This document shows positions 34,660 through 43,611 of a stretch of DNA of 64,000 nt, piece after piece. The stretch lies in the NCBI RefSeq assembly GCF_900100945.1, contig NZ_FNCG01000011.1, positions 170,552 to 234,551 on the forward strand, read 5' to 3'. Source of the DNA: Mucilaginibacter gossypii (GTDB taxonomy: Bacteria; Bacteroidota; Bacteroidia; Sphingobacteriales; Sphingobacteriaceae). The notes under the pieces are model-generated. The model saw only the letters and a list, made by a program, of their open reading frames with translations. It searched no databases and had not been told where the DNA came from. Each line of letters begins with the position of its first letter. Within the stretch, counting starts at the first letter, position 1. The position numbers and the translations under genes are program-made.

Positions 34660-35274
34660 TTAAAACAGCCCGTTAATCTCCCTTTCAATAAGGTTTACAA
34701 TGGTAGCCATATCCTCAGTATTGTTAGCAAAATCCAGATTATCCTTATCAAGGATCAACAGTTTGCCTAATTTATAGTTGTTGATCCATTTATCATACTT
34801 TTCGTTCAGTTTGGAAAGATAATCTAAACGGATACCTATTTCATACTCACGGCCGCGGCGCTGAATATTGCTTACCAGGGTAGGTACAGATGCTTTAAGG
34901 TAAACCAACAGATCGGGCGGTTTAATAAACTCGGTGATATTTTGAAAAATTGATTCGTAGTTTTCGTAGTCGCGCGTGGTCATCAGACCCATATCGTGCA
35001 GGTTTTCGGCAAAAATATAGGCATCCTCGTAAATGGTGCGGTCCTGTATAATATTACGCCCGCTTTTTTGGATATCGATGATCTGGCGGTAACGGCTATT
35101 CAGGAAGTAGATTTGCAGGTTAAAGCTCCAGCGCTTCATGTCGCTGTAAAAATCCTCTAAATAGGGGTTGTTATCTACTGCTTCATACAAAGGGTCCCAT
35201 CCGTAATTTTTGGTCAGCATCTCGGTAAGGGTGGTCTTTCCGGCGCCGATATTTCCTACAATAGCTAAATGCAT
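34660..35274 (-). CDS. deoxynucleoside kinase
   Basis: A 204-residue P-loop kinase of the dNK/dGK-dAK group. GNIGAGKTTLTEML at 7-20 is the Walker A loop, EAVDNNPYLEDFY carries the acidic base, DRTIYEDAYIF holds the conserved DR-E motif, and RGREYEIGIRLDYLSKLNEKY the arginine lid. It phosphorylates deoxyribonucleosides for salvage. The family also includes the Dictyoglomus and Lactobacillus enzymes; base preference cannot be read. Probably part of an operon with the lipoprotein and kdsB. Confidence 0.9.
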   Translation of the reverse strand: MHLAIVGNIGAGKTTLTEMLTKNYGWDPLYEAVDNNPYLEDFYSDMKRWSFNLQIYFLNSRYRQIIDIQKSGRNIIQDRTIYEDAYIFAENLHDMGLMTTRDYENYESIFQNITEFIKPPDLLVYLKASVPTLVSNIQRRGREYEIGIRLDYLSKLNEKYDKWINNYKLGKLLILDKDNLDFANNTEDMATIVNLIEREINGLF

Positions 35275-35280
35275 ATATTT

Positions 35281-35395
35281 TAGTTCATGGGTTATAGTTC
35301 ATGGTTCATAGCTGATGTTTTTAACGAAGAACACCCGCTGTTTTGAAATGAACTCCGACTAATATACATTATGAACTATGAACTATCAAAACCCG
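35281..35395. repeat. TTCATGG/TATGAAC degenerate inverted repeat
   Basis: TAGTTCATGGGTTATAGTTC and GGTTCATAG-type words (35281-35312) face inverted words TTATGAACTATGAACTATC (35370-35388) in the trpS-kinase gap. The vocabulary is that of the repeat at 3241-3425. Confidence 0.6.
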
Positions 35396-35399
35396 CTAT

Positions 35400-36395
35400 T
35401 TAAAATTTCCTGAAGCCGATGATCTCTCTAACTTCCCTTATCGTTCTTGACGCGCTTTCACGGGCCTTTTCGGCACCCATTTCGGCTACTTTACGCAGGT
35501 AATCGGCGTCGTTGGCAATGGCGTTGATCCTGTCGCGGATAGGGGCTGTTGCCAGTACCATATCTTCGGCAAGCTGCTTCTTTAAATCGCCGTAACGGAT
35601 AGCCATTTTGTTATAAAGCTCGTCAAAGTGGGCAAGTGTATCGGGTGTTGAAACAACCTTCATTAAATCGAACAGGTTTTGGATCTCCTGTGGTTTTTGC
35701 TGGTTTTCAACAGTAGGGCCGCTATCGGTTACCGCGCGCATTACTTTTTTGCGGATGGCTTCGGGTGTATCACCTAAAAATATAGCATTGCCTTCGCCTT
35801 CTGATTTGCCCATTTTTCCCTTGCCATCTAATCCCGGAATTTTTATCAAACTTTCGCCAAAGCTAAAGGCAAAAGGCTCGGGAAAATAATCATGGTTATA
35901 TAGCCTGTTGAAACGGTTACCAAAAGTGCGGGCCATTTCAAGGTGCTGCTCCTGATCTTTACCTACAGGCACTTTAGTAGCTTTGTGGATAATAATATCC
36001 GCCGCCATTAAAACCGGGTAAGTAAGCAGGCCGGCGTTCACATTTTCGGGATTGGCGCGTACCTTGTCTTTAAATGATGTTGCTCGTTCCAGTTCGCCCA
36101 AATAGGCGTTCATGTTCAGGTACAGGTATAATTCGGTAACCTCCGGAACGTCGGATTGCACGTATATAGTAGCCTTTTCCGGGTCGATGCCCGCGGCTAA
36201 ATATTCTATCAGCACCTGTTTTACATTGCCATGTAAATTGGCAGGTGTGGGGTGGGTAGTTAACGAGTGGAGGTCGGCAATAAAGAAAAAGCAGTTGTAT
36301 TCATCCTGCATTTTTATAAAGTTTTGCAACGCCCCGTAATAATTTCCTAAGTGTAAGTTTCCGGTCGAACGGATGCCACTAACAACAGTCTCCAT
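35400..36395 (-). CDS. trpS: tryptophanyl-tRNA synthetase
   Basis: A 331-residue class I synthetase. GNLHLGNYYGAL at about 13-24 is the HIGH-type motif, and KMGKS near 197 is the KMSKS-type loop. KVPVGKDQEQHLEMAR marks the tryptophan pocket. Length and motifs are those of the bacterial enzyme. It charges tRNA(Trp) in the cytoplasm. The start ATG lies 31 bases from the divergent acyltransferase gene. Confidence 0.96.
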   Translation of the reverse strand: METVVSGIRSTGNLHLGNYYGALQNFIKMQDEYNCFFFIADLHSLTTHPTPANLHGNVKQVLIEYLAAGIDPEKATIYVQSDVPEVTELYLYLNMNAYLGELERATSFKDKVRANPENVNAGLLTYPVLMAADIIIHKATKVPVGKDQEQHLEMARTFGNRFNRLYNHDYFPEPFAFSFGESLIKIPGLDGKGKMGKSEGEGNAIFLGDTPEAIRKKVMRAVTDSGPTVENQQKPQEIQNLFDLMKVVSTPDTLAHFDELYNKMAIRYGDLKKQLAEDMVLATAPIRDRINAIANDADYLRKVAEMGAEKARESASRTIREVREIIGFRKF

Positions 36396-36421
36396 AGTGT
36401 GGCGAAAGTAAGGAATTTTTC

Positions 36422-36429
36422 TATTTTTG
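36422..36429 (+). promoter_or_regulatory. candidate -7 element of acyltransferase gene
   Basis: TATTTTTG fits TAnnTTTG in the 37-base gap between divergent trpS and the acyltransferase. It ends three bases before the ATG at 36433, which would make the transcript leaderless; this is weak. Confidence 0.25.
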
Positions 36430-36432
36430 GTA

Positions 36433-37188
36433 ATGATGAAAATGATATTGAGAAAAGTACACGCATATCTTTACATTGTGAGCGTGGCCCTGGGCTACGT
36501 TATATTATGGCCTTTTTTCTATTATTTTTCGCGTAAGCCCGAACGCTATCATACCCTCAACTCATTCAGAAGGGTTTGGGGATTAGTGAGTTCTGCTTTT
36601 GTGGGCATATTTTACCATTTTGAATATGAACAACCGATTGACTGGAGCAGGCCTTATATTATTTGTCCTAATCACACCTCAAACCTTGATATTTCGGCTA
36701 TGTGTATCCTGGTTAAAAGCAATTGTTGTTTTATGGGCAAACATGAGTTGGAAAATGGCCTGGTAACTGGTCTGTTTTTCCGTACGGTGGATATTCCTGT
36801 AAACCGTGATAGTAAAATGTCGTCGTTCCGGGCGTTTAAAAAAGCATCAGAGAAATTACAGGAGGGCGTTTCTCTTATCATTTTCCCCGAAGGCGGAATT
36901 TCGGATCATTATCCCCCGCAGCTTTGCCCGTTTAAAAATGGTCCTTTCAGGCTGGCTATTGAGTTAAAAATACCTGTCATCCCGGTATCGTCGGCCAATA
37001 CATGGCAAATACTTTGGGATACCGGCATTAAGCACGGCAGCAGGCCAGGGATCTCTAAATTTAAGGTTCATAAGCCTATTGAAACGGCACACCTGAGTAT
37101 TGACGATGCCGATGCTTTACGGGATGAGGTATTTGAGATTATGAACAATGATTTAATGTTTGAAGGCGCTGTTTCTACCCTGGCTTAG
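36433..37188 (+). CDS. 1-acylglycerol-3-phosphate acyltransferase (PlsC-like)
   Basis: About 251 residues from ATG 36433 (MMKMILRK; the frame also opens at a TTG two codons earlier). One membrane helix (about 14-33) precedes the acyltransferase domain, with NHTSNLD (HX4D, catalytic) near 77, IPVNRDS near 120 and FPEGGIS near 153. It acylates lysophosphatidate or a related lysolipid on the inner membrane. A degenerate copy of its C-terminus follows the stop (37199-37318). Confidence 0.9.
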   Translation: MMKMILRKVHAYLYIVSVALGYVILWPFFYYFSRKPERYHTLNSFRRVWGLVSSAFVGIFYHFEYEQPIDWSRPYIICPNHTSNLDISAMCILVKSNCCFMGKHELENGLVTGLFFRTVDIPVNRDSKMSSFRAFKKASEKLQEGVSLIIFPEGGISDHYPPQLCPFKNGPFRLAIELKIPVIPVSSANTWQILWDTGIKHGSRPGISKFKVHKPIETAHLSIDDADALRDEVFEIMNNDLMFEGAVSTLA

Positions 37189-37198
37189 TCAATTATAT

Positions 37199-37318
37199 GA
37201 CAGCAGACCGGGAATTTGTAATATATTTGTGCATAAACCCATTGAAGCGGCCCAGTTAAGCATGGATAATGCCGGCGCACTGCGCGATGAGGATTACGCT
37301 ATTATAAAACAAAAAACA
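37199..37318 (+). pseudogene. remnant of a second acyltransferase C-terminus
   Basis: In the gap before gatC the plus strand encodes SRPGICNIFVHKPIEAAQLS then MDNAGALRDEDYAIIKQ. This parallels the C-terminus of the acyltransferase, SRPGISKFKVHKPIETAHLS then IDDADALRDEVFEIMNN. It is about 37 residues, in the frame that runs into gatC, and has no catalytic part. It looks like the tail of a former tandem paralogue. Confidence 0.7.
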
Positions 37319-37324
37319 ACAGGC

Positions 37325-37615
37325 ATGACCATTGATAAAGAAACCGTTGAAAAAGTAGCCCACCTGGCCCGCCTTGAACTTACTGAAAGCGAAGTACAGG
37401 ATACGATGAAGGATATGAGCAAGATCCTTGATTTTATGGCTAAATTGAACGAGGTGGATACCACGGGTGTTGAACCACTGGTTTATATGACCACCGGTGC
37501 CAACGTGCTGCGAGAGGACGTAGTTAAACAACAAATTACCCACGAAGAAGCTTTGGAAAATGCCCCTAAGCATGACGAAGACTACTTTTTGGTTGCAAAG
37601 GTGATTGAGAAATAG
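37325..37615 (+). CDS. gatC: Asp-tRNA(Asn)/Glu-tRNA(Gln) amidotransferase subunit C
   Basis: 96 residues, the normal GatC length, from ATG 37325 (MTIDKETVEKVAHLARLEL). The frame is open 55 codons further upstream, but those encode the acyltransferase remnant and are not GatC-like. GatC holds GatA and GatB together in the enzyme that makes Gln-tRNA or Asn-tRNA by transamidation. gatA and gatB are not in the window. Confidence 0.93.
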   Translation: MTIDKETVEKVAHLARLELTESEVQDTMKDMSKILDFMAKLNEVDTTGVEPLVYMTTGANVLREDVVKQQITHEEALENAPKHDEDYFLVAKVIEK

Positions 37616-37616
37616 T

Positions 37617-37740
37617 TTTTTGTCCGAAAGTCGGGAAAGTCCGAAAGTCGGTAAGTCGGAGAAGTCCGAAAGTTAAGACGGTAGTAAGTTAGACTAAAAA
37701 CTTGCGGACATCGGACTTACGGACTACCGACCACTAAAAA
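37617..37740. repeat. GTCCGAAAGTCGG repeat with inverted second half
   Basis: GTCCGAAAGTCGGGAAAGTC and two further copies (37622-37672) are followed by inverted words CGGACATCGGACTTACGGAC near 37705. Same family as 29046-29205. Confidence 0.65.
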
Positions 37741-37794
37741 TAAAAACCACTGTAACATTCGGCACCTCAGTGCAGTCCAAACAAAAAATAATTC

Positions 37795-38535
37795 ATGGAG
37801 CCAATAAATACTGCCAAGCCGTTAATAACCATAAAAGATATCGGGCGTAAATATGTAATAGGTGCCGAGGTGATCCACGCACTTAAATCAGTTTCGCTTA
37901 CTATTAACAAAGGCGAATTTGTGGCTTTGATGGGCCCTTCCGGCTCCGGTAAATCAACCCTCATGAATATTTTGGGCTGTTTGGATACCCCAACCAAAGG
38001 GCAGTACATCCTTAACGGAATAGATGTAAGCCACATGACCGATAGCCAGCTTGCTGAAGTACGTAACTCGGAAATTGGTTTCGTGTTCCAGACATTTAAC
38101 CTGCTGCCCCGTAATACTGCTTTGGATAATGTGGCGCTTCCACTAATCTACGCCGGCGTTAATAAAGAAAAACGTAAGGAACGTGCCGGCAATGCATTGA
38201 AAAATGTTGGTCTTGGTCACCGTATGGATCACAAACCCAATGAACTTTCGGGCGGGCAAAGACAGCGTGTTGCCGTGGCAAGGGCGCTGATCAATAATCC
38301 ATCCATTATACTGGCCGATGAGCCAACAGGTAACCTTGATACCAAAACATCCATCGAGATCATGGGCCTTATTGAAGATATCCACGCTAAAGGTAACACC
38401 ATTATCCTGGTAACGCATGAGGAGGACATTGCCCTGCATGCCCACCGCATAGTACGTATGCGCGATGGTTTGATAGAGAACGATTACGTTAATACCAACG
38501 TGCAAACGGTTGACCGCAGGGTAGAGGAGGTGTAG
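37795..38535 (+). CDS. ABC transporter ATPase, MacB/LolD type
   Basis: A 246-residue ATPase. Walker A is GPSGSGKST near 49, the signature LSGGQRQRVAVARAL near 149 and Walker B IILADEPTGNLD near 171, all typical of the LolD/FtsE/MacB group, which works with FtsX-fold permeases in lipoprotein transport or export. No permease gene is adjacent; an FtsX/MacB-type permease stands alone at 46969, so they may be partners. A dispersed GC-rich repeat follows the stop. Confidence 0.92.
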   Translation: MEPINTAKPLITIKDIGRKYVIGAEVIHALKSVSLTINKGEFVALMGPSGSGKSTLMNILGCLDTPTKGQYILNGIDVSHMTDSQLAEVRNSEIGFVFQTFNLLPRNTALDNVALPLIYAGVNKEKRKERAGNALKNVGLGHRMDHKPNELSGGQRQRVAVARALINNPSIILADEPTGNLDTKTSIEIMGLIEDIHAKGNTIILVTHEEDIALHAHRIVRMRDGLIENDYVNTNVQTVDRRVEEV

Positions 38536-38560
38536 CCCCCCGGCTCCTAAAGGGGGAGTT
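38535..38560. repeat. CCCCC-GGCTCCTAAAGGG dispersed repeat, copy 2
   Basis: CCCCCCGGCTCCTAAAGGG then GGAG directly follows the TAG of the ABC ATPase. It pairs with itself imperfectly (CTCC/GGAG) and resembles the copy inside the S9 peptidase at 25944. Confidence 0.6.
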
Positions 38561-38590
38561 ATAGCGTTTATTAACTCAATAATCTTCGCC

Positions 38591-39424
38591 GTGAAACAAC
38601 TACAAACAGGCAGCTTCTACGGACAAACCAATCATACAACGCATTTACAGGGTATCACCATAACTGATACCGAATATACCCTTGATAAGGTGGACTGGCA
38701 TTACCATGAAAATGCCTACTTCACTTTTATATTGGCCGGTAATGTTATTGAAGGCAATAAAAAGGAAGTTTATCATTGCCCGGCAGGCACTCTGCTGTTT
38801 CATAACTGGCATGATCCGCACTATAACATCAAGCCCAAAGGCTTTACCCGCGGCTTTCATATTGAATTGCAAAAGCGCTGGTTCGATGACCTGGACTTGA
38901 AACAGGATAAACTGGAAGGCAGCTTTGCCATTCAGGACCCGGATGTGAAATTTATTTTATACCGGATCTTTAAAGAATCAAAGATTTGTGACGAGCTGAC
39001 CGCAATGACTGTAGAAATGCTATTGCTGCAAGCGCTCAATAAAATGCAGGTAAATAACTCCGGCATGTCACGACAAGTTCCTGCATGGGTTGGCAAGCTG
39101 AAAATATTGCTGGCCGATGATCCTGCCCGGAAGCATACGCTTGCCGAACTTTCCGGGCTATTACAGCTCCATCCGGTTCATTTATCCCGTGATTTCTCCA
39201 GGTATTTCAATTGTACTATGGGCGAATATATCCGCAAGCTCAGGGTTGAAAAAGCGTTTGGCTTATTAGCAGATGACGGGTCATCCTTAACAGATATCGC
39301 CTATGCCTGCGGATTTGCCGATCAAAGCCATTTTTTACGCTGTTTTAAGCAATTTGGCTGTGATAGCCCGTCTGCTTATCGTAAGCTTTTATTGAAAAAG
39401 CATGTTAATTCTGTTCTATTTTGA
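38591..39424 (+). CDS. AraC-family transcriptional regulator
   Basis: A 277-residue regulator that starts at GTG 38591. The N-terminal cupin-like domain (HYHENAYFTFILAGNV, CPAGTLLFHNWHDPHYN) probably senses a small ligand. The C-terminal 100 residues hold two helix-turn-helix motifs (HTLAELSGLLQLHPVHLSRD and LTDIAYACGFADQSHFLRCF) and the AraC signature. The serine hydrolase gene begins 44 bases after its stop on the same strand, a likely target or partner; no operator was identified. Confidence 0.9.
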   Translation: MKQLQTGSFYGQTNHTTHLQGITITDTEYTLDKVDWHYHENAYFTFILAGNVIEGNKKEVYHCPAGTLLFHNWHDPHYNIKPKGFTRGFHIELQKRWFDDLDLKQDKLEGSFAIQDPDVKFILYRIFKESKICDELTAMTVEMLLLQALNKMQVNNSGMSRQVPAWVGKLKILLADDPARKHTLAELSGLLQLHPVHLSRDFSRYFNCTMGEYIRKLRVEKAFGLLADDGSSLTDIAYACGFADQSHFLRCFKQFGCDSPSAYRKLLLKKHVNSVLF

Positions 39425-39468
39425 ATGTATTAATTGGGGCAGTTTTGTAAATATCTAAACAGACAGCA

Positions 39469-41118
39469 ATGAAACATTTTCTCCTTATATTCTTTATAAT
39501 AACTGCAACCATTTGCAGGCTATCCGCTCAGGTGGGCAATATCATCGAACCTGAACCTATAACCTCCGCCCTTCAAAAAGCCAATATGGGTAAGGTTGTT
39601 TTTGAGGCGGATACTATCCCGCTTGAAAAACTGGAACAAACCGATCTGTTAACAAGCTATGAGGCTAAACCTGCCAATAATTTGTACATGCGGCTTTTGC
39701 TGGCCAATTCATTAACCAATTACCAGCATAGCTTAGCGCCGTCGTTAAGTATTGAACAATTGAACGGGGGAAATTTTCAATTTGTTTTTTATGTAGATGG
39801 CAGGCAGGTTTACCAGGAAAATCTGCATAAAGGGGCCAATTTGCCCATCGCAAAAAATACAAAGACCACTATTTTTGTTCCGCTCGTCAGTAGCCGGGGA
39901 GAAGATTCATGGGGACGCTTTTTGTGGGGACGGTTTATGGCCCATGGCGGGGAAGATGGGCTTACTACAGGTGCTCACCAGCTTAAAATTGAAGTTCGGC
40001 CTTATATTACTGTCCCTGATTTGAAAGTAGGTGAGCTAATAGCACAGGGAGAGATTAGGTTTATCGTACCGGCAATTGATCTAAAAGATGCCGAATTGCA
40101 ACCCATAAAGCCCGGCAGCGGCTGGCAGGTATCAAAAGATGATTTTGATAAAAAGAAGGTCATGGAGATGAATGCCCTTATTGCCGGCAACAGGTTTAAA
40201 CAGATCACCAGCGTGGTAGTGATCAAGAACGGCAAGTTGCTAATTGAGGAGTATTTTAACGGCAGCGCGCGCGATTCATTGCACAATCCCCGTTCGGTTG
40301 GTAAAACATTTGCTTCGGCCGTGATGGGGATAGCAGTTCATGATGGCTATATCAAAAGCGTTGATCAAACCTTAAAGGAGTTTTATGACCTCAAAAAGTT
40401 CAGTAACTACTCGCCTCAAAAAGAAAATGTAACACTAAAAAGCCTGCTTACCACGAGCTCCGTTTTTGACGCGGATGACAACCAAAGTGATTCGCCGGGG
40501 AACGAAGAAAATATGTACCCCACCGATGATTGGGTGAAATTTACCCTCAGCCTTAAAACAGACAGCAATAAAAGGGCAGGTAAACAATGGAATTATTTTA
40601 CAGCCGGCGTGGTGGCATTGGGCGATATCCTGAATAAATCAGTGCCCGGCGGGCTTGATAAATATTCGGCCGAAAAGCTGTTCAAGCCATTGGGCATCAG
40701 TAATTATCGCTGGCAATACACACCGCAGAGTGTACCCAATACCGCGGGCGGCCTGCAAATGCGCTCGCTTGATTATGCCAAATTCGGGCAATTGTATAAA
40801 AATGGCGGTGTTTGGAATGGCAAACAGGTAATTTCGCAAAACTGGGTTAAGGAATCATTTACCAAACACCTTACGTTACCAAAAGATGTGGTAGGTGAGG
40901 GCTTTTACGGTTACCTGTTCTGGAACAAAACCTATACGGTAAACAACAAAGCTTACGAAACTTACTACTGCTCAGGTAATGGCGGCAACAAGATCTTTGT
41001 TTTTACCGATGAGCCGCTGGTGGTTATTATAACCGCCGAGGCCTACAACACGCCCTACGCGCATTCGCAGGTTGATAAAATGATGAAGGATTATATTTTA
41101 CCGGCGGTATTAAAATGA
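39469..41118 (+). CDS. serine hydrolase, class C beta-lactamase-like
   Basis: A 549-residue secreted protein. The signal peptide is MKHFLLIFFIITATICRLSA. Residues about 22-215 form an N-terminal beta domain without a recognised family. Then the beta-lactamase/penicillin-binding fold: SVGK near 281 (Ser-x-x-Lys nucleophile), WNYFTAG as the YxN-like motif and YCSGNGG near the KTG position. Class C-like hydrolases include esterases, D-aminopeptidases and real beta-lactamases; antibiotic resistance cannot be claimed. Follows the AraC gene. Confidence 0.88.
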   Translation: MKHFLLIFFIITATICRLSAQVGNIIEPEPITSALQKANMGKVVFEADTIPLEKLEQTDLLTSYEAKPANNLYMRLLLANSLTNYQHSLAPSLSIEQLNGGNFQFVFYVDGRQVYQENLHKGANLPIAKNTKTTIFVPLVSSRGEDSWGRFLWGRFMAHGGEDGLTTGAHQLKIEVRPYITVPDLKVGELIAQGEIRFIVPAIDLKDAELQPIKPGSGWQVSKDDFDKKKVMEMNALIAGNRFKQITSVVVIKNGKLLIEEYFNGSARDSLHNPRSVGKTFASAVMGIAVHDGYIKSVDQTLKEFYDLKKFSNYSPQKENVTLKSLLTTSSVFDADDNQSDSPGNEENMYPTDDWVKFTLSLKTDSNKRAGKQWNYFTAGVVALGDILNKSVPGGLDKYSAEKLFKPLGISNYRWQYTPQSVPNTAGGLQMRSLDYAKFGQLYKNGGVWNGKQVISQNWVKESFTKHLTLPKDVVGEGFYGYLFWNKTYTVNNKAYETYYCSGNGGNKIFVFTDEPLVVIITAEAYNTPYAHSQVDKMMKDYILPAVLK

Positions 41119-41211
41119 TTGCTGTAGAGGTGCATAACATGCGTCTCCGAATATGCAAATCAAAATTTTAACACAGTTAGACGCACGTGATACGTCTTTA
41201 CCTTTTTACGG

Positions 41212-41619
41212 TTATTCAATTTTTAATCGAAATATCAAATTATCCCGTCTGCAATCGAAGTAATAGATATCAAGATTTTTTAGATGATAATACGCTTTTG
41301 TAGCTATGATGTAATTTAAGTAGACTTTTAGTGGTTGGTTTGTTTTGACTGAAGTTATTGCGATCCGTTTTTTATCGTTACTTAAAATATACAATCCTTT
41401 ATCGCCCTCATAGCAAGGTGTGTCATTACCATATTCAACAGTTAATATATCTGCATCTTTTATACGTTGCTTTTTGATCAGAATTGGCTTTTTATCAAAA
41501 TCGGTATATTCAGCTATTGTTTTATCGTTGTATTTAACATGCCAATAATCAACCGTATCGGGTTTGAAATGAGCATGGGTGTTAACAGCGAAAGCCAAAA
41601 TTAGTGCGAATAGGCTCAT
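41212..41619 (-). CDS. hypothetical secreted protein
   Basis: A 135-residue protein with a short signal peptide (MSLFALILAFAVNTHA). The rest is strand-rich (VDYWHVKYNDKTIAEY, LTVEYGNDTPCYEGDKGLY, NYIIATKAYYHLK) without a recognised domain. Two cysteines (CYEG and DCRRD) could form a disulfide. It lies 47 bases beyond the end of the next gene upstream on the same strand. Function unknown. Confidence 0.65.
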   Translation of the reverse strand: MSLFALILAFAVNTHAHFKPDTVDYWHVKYNDKTIAEYTDFDKKPILIKKQRIKDADILTVEYGNDTPCYEGDKGLYILSNDKKRIAITSVKTNQPLKVYLNYIIATKAYYHLKNLDIYYFDCRRDNLIFRLKIE

Positions 41620-41666
41620 ATGGTATGGTTTAATATAGGTAAAGCAGGGCTAATAGCCTTACTTGC

Positions 41667-42290
41667 TCAATCGCAGGTGGTACACAACCTCGAAACAAAC
41701 TCTGCCAGGTGCATAGCTTTTTCTGCAGATATGGCGTGGGTATTACCGATAATGAGGGTATGCTCAACAATTTCTATTACAAAATCATCCAGCCTGATAT
41801 CCATTACCACGTTGCGGAAATTACGATCGGCCCCGGTAATTGCTTTTTGGCGGTCGCTTACCAGCATATAAAAAGTGTCACTAAAGGCCTTGTCTTCGGC
41901 AAAATCAAGCTCAACCGGGTGGATCAGTTCAATGATCTTGTCAACCAATGTTTCGCGCCTGATGAGCACCCGGCCAAAATCATGCTTTAAATAAGCCAGT
42001 GCCCAGGTTTGATATGGTGCGGAGGTTACAGCCTTGCCGTGATGATGCCCGTTATGTTTTGACTGGCATTCGGTGAATAGCATATAGCTATCGTTATTTT
42101 TATTTTTTATAGCGTATGATTCCTTTACACTAATGTCGAGATAGTCTTTGAAAATGCTAAACTGCTCTAAATGAAAATCAATATGCCCGGTTTGTTCAAT
42201 CCTGAATCTGTTTTTCAGGCTGGCCAGGATATCACCGAACTGGTCGGTTGCCGGGGGATACAAACCGGCGTTTTCAATGGCGGATTCCAA
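41667..42290 (-). CDS. hypothetical cytoplasmic protein
   Basis: A 207-residue soluble protein without signal peptide or helix-spanning segment. It contains a His-rich stretch (HNGHHHGKAV near 80) and a C-terminal Cys pair (CTTCD). I recognise no family. Conceivably metal-binding because of the His and Cys motifs, but nothing else supports that. Same strand as the small secreted gene downstream. Confidence 0.6.
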   Translation of the reverse strand: MESAIENAGLYPPATDQFGDILASLKNRFRIEQTGHIDFHLEQFSIFKDYLDISVKESYAIKNKNNDSYMLFTECQSKHNGHHHGKAVTSAPYQTWALAYLKHDFGRVLIRRETLVDKIIELIHPVELDFAEDKAFSDTFYMLVSDRQKAITGADRNFRNVVMDIRLDDFVIEIVEHTLIIGNTHAISAEKAMHLAEFVSRLCTTCD

Positions 42291-42362
42291 ATGTTAAAGT
42301 TTAGTGTTGTAAATGCTAATACAATAATAACTTTTTTGCTTTGAAATTCAAAAATACTGCCG

Positions 42363-43370
42363 TTAATAATGATAAGGCTTCATTTTACCGCATGAACAAG
42401 CGCAATTGGCATCGGTAATACCTAATTTCTTCAGGAAAAACTGGTAAAAGCCAATCCTGTCGTTCATATTATACATATTTTCGCCCTTGTTGCATTCTAC
42501 TTCGCCGTTCACAATATTAATGGTCATACCAAAACCTGGCGTGCGGCCTGCGGCTTTATCTTCTGCATTGGGTTGCCATTTGCCTGTCATTACAGCATGC
42601 GCCGATGGTTTGTGGGTTTGAGGCGTCATCCAGAAATAGATGGCGGTTTTAAAAGCCATCACCGGGTCGGTTTCTACCATCTCGGGATTTTGGAGCAATA
42701 TTTTATCATCGCCTAATATGCAATCTGAAGCATAGCCGTAATTGCCGTTATAGCTCAATTGCATCGGCCCGCGACCATAGTATTTTTTACCGGCAACGGG
42801 AGGGTATTCATCATTTTCGGCAATGTAAGGCAAACTGGTATTGCTTTCATGGATCAGCATGAGGCCATCGGTATATGTAGCATTTATGCCATGACGGGTT
42901 TCGTGCGCAATGTGCGCAAAAAAGGCGGCGAGTTCCTTTTTATTTACATCAGCACTGTATTCGGTGCAGAAATTGCCATAGTCAATAGTGTAGGTGCTAT
43001 CTGGCTTGGCTTTGGCCCATTCTTCGTTCCAATCAACATCCTGGCGTACAACGGCCTTCTTTCCTGTTTTTTTATCGGTACGTATCAACTGGTAAACGGA
43101 TGTTGCCCTGCGGGTTACTTTTACGCTGATCATGCCAAGCTCATCGGCTGCTTTGATAAAGGCAGCATACGTATAAAATTTATCGCGTTGCGGAAAAAGA
43201 TCATTAAATTGTTTTTCGCTTAGCAAACTGGCCATACTTACCCTGGCTGGGGCAGCTTTTTTTTGAGTGGGGGTTTTGGTATTGCTGTTGTCGCCGCAGC
43301 TAAACCCGGTTGAAAGCAGGATGATAAGAGATAAGGAGAGCAGCTTTGATGATAATATGATCGGTTTCAT
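42363..43370 (-). CDS. GH19 chitinase-like lipoprotein
   Basis: About 335 residues from ATG 43370 (MKPIILSSKLLSLSLIILLS, then TGFSCGDN, a lipoprotein-type signal); an ATG 33 bases upstream would spoil the signal. The catalytic region matches glycoside hydrolase family 19: FAHIAHETRHG with the general-acid Glu, then YYGRGPMQLSYNGNYG, the signature around the second acid. GH19 enzymes cut chitin or peptidoglycan. Monocistronic by spacing. Confidence 0.88.
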   Translation of the reverse strand: MKPIILSSKLLSLSLIILLSTGFSCGDNSNTKTPTQKKAAPARVSMASLLSEKQFNDLFPQRDKFYTYAAFIKAADELGMISVKVTRRATSVYQLIRTDKKTGKKAVVRQDVDWNEEWAKAKPDSTYTIDYGNFCTEYSADVNKKELAAFFAHIAHETRHGINATYTDGLMLIHESNTSLPYIAENDEYPPVAGKKYYGRGPMQLSYNGNYGYASDCILGDDKILLQNPEMVETDPVMAFKTAIYFWMTPQTHKPSAHAVMTGKWQPNAEDKAAGRTPGFGMTINIVNGEVECNKGENMYNMNDRIGFYQFFLKKLGITDANCACSCGKMKPYHY

Positions 43371-43611
43371 GAGTTTCACGCTAAGTATGTTTGATGATAT
43401 CACGGATGCAAGTTTAAGCTAACATATTAAAAATTACACTTTATTGGCAAAAAATATGCTAAAGTGTTATGAAATACAAAATTTAAGATGATAGATTTGA
43501 AATAACACCAATCATGAAAAAAAGATTTATCGGGCTTGGTTTTAATTGCCTGATAATCAGAGTTAGCTTTTTTGTAACCTGATTGTTGGCAGCTTATTTG
43601 TTAAATTAAGT

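Noticed and set aside
37160..37324. N-terminal extension of GatC by 55 codons
   Set aside because: GatC is normally about 95 residues and starts MTIDKE; the extension encodes the acyltransferase remnant.
39469..41118. Beta-lactamase resistance gene
   Set aside because: The fold motifs also occur in esterases and D-aminopeptidases, and the sequence does not show a resistance enzyme.
42759..43223. Open frame of 154 codons opposite the GH19 gene
   Set aside because: Antisense shadow of the chitinase catalytic region.
43404..43611. Cobalamin riboswitch before the adenosyltransferase gene
   Set aside because: No B12-box or clear long structured leader was recognised in the 208-base gap.
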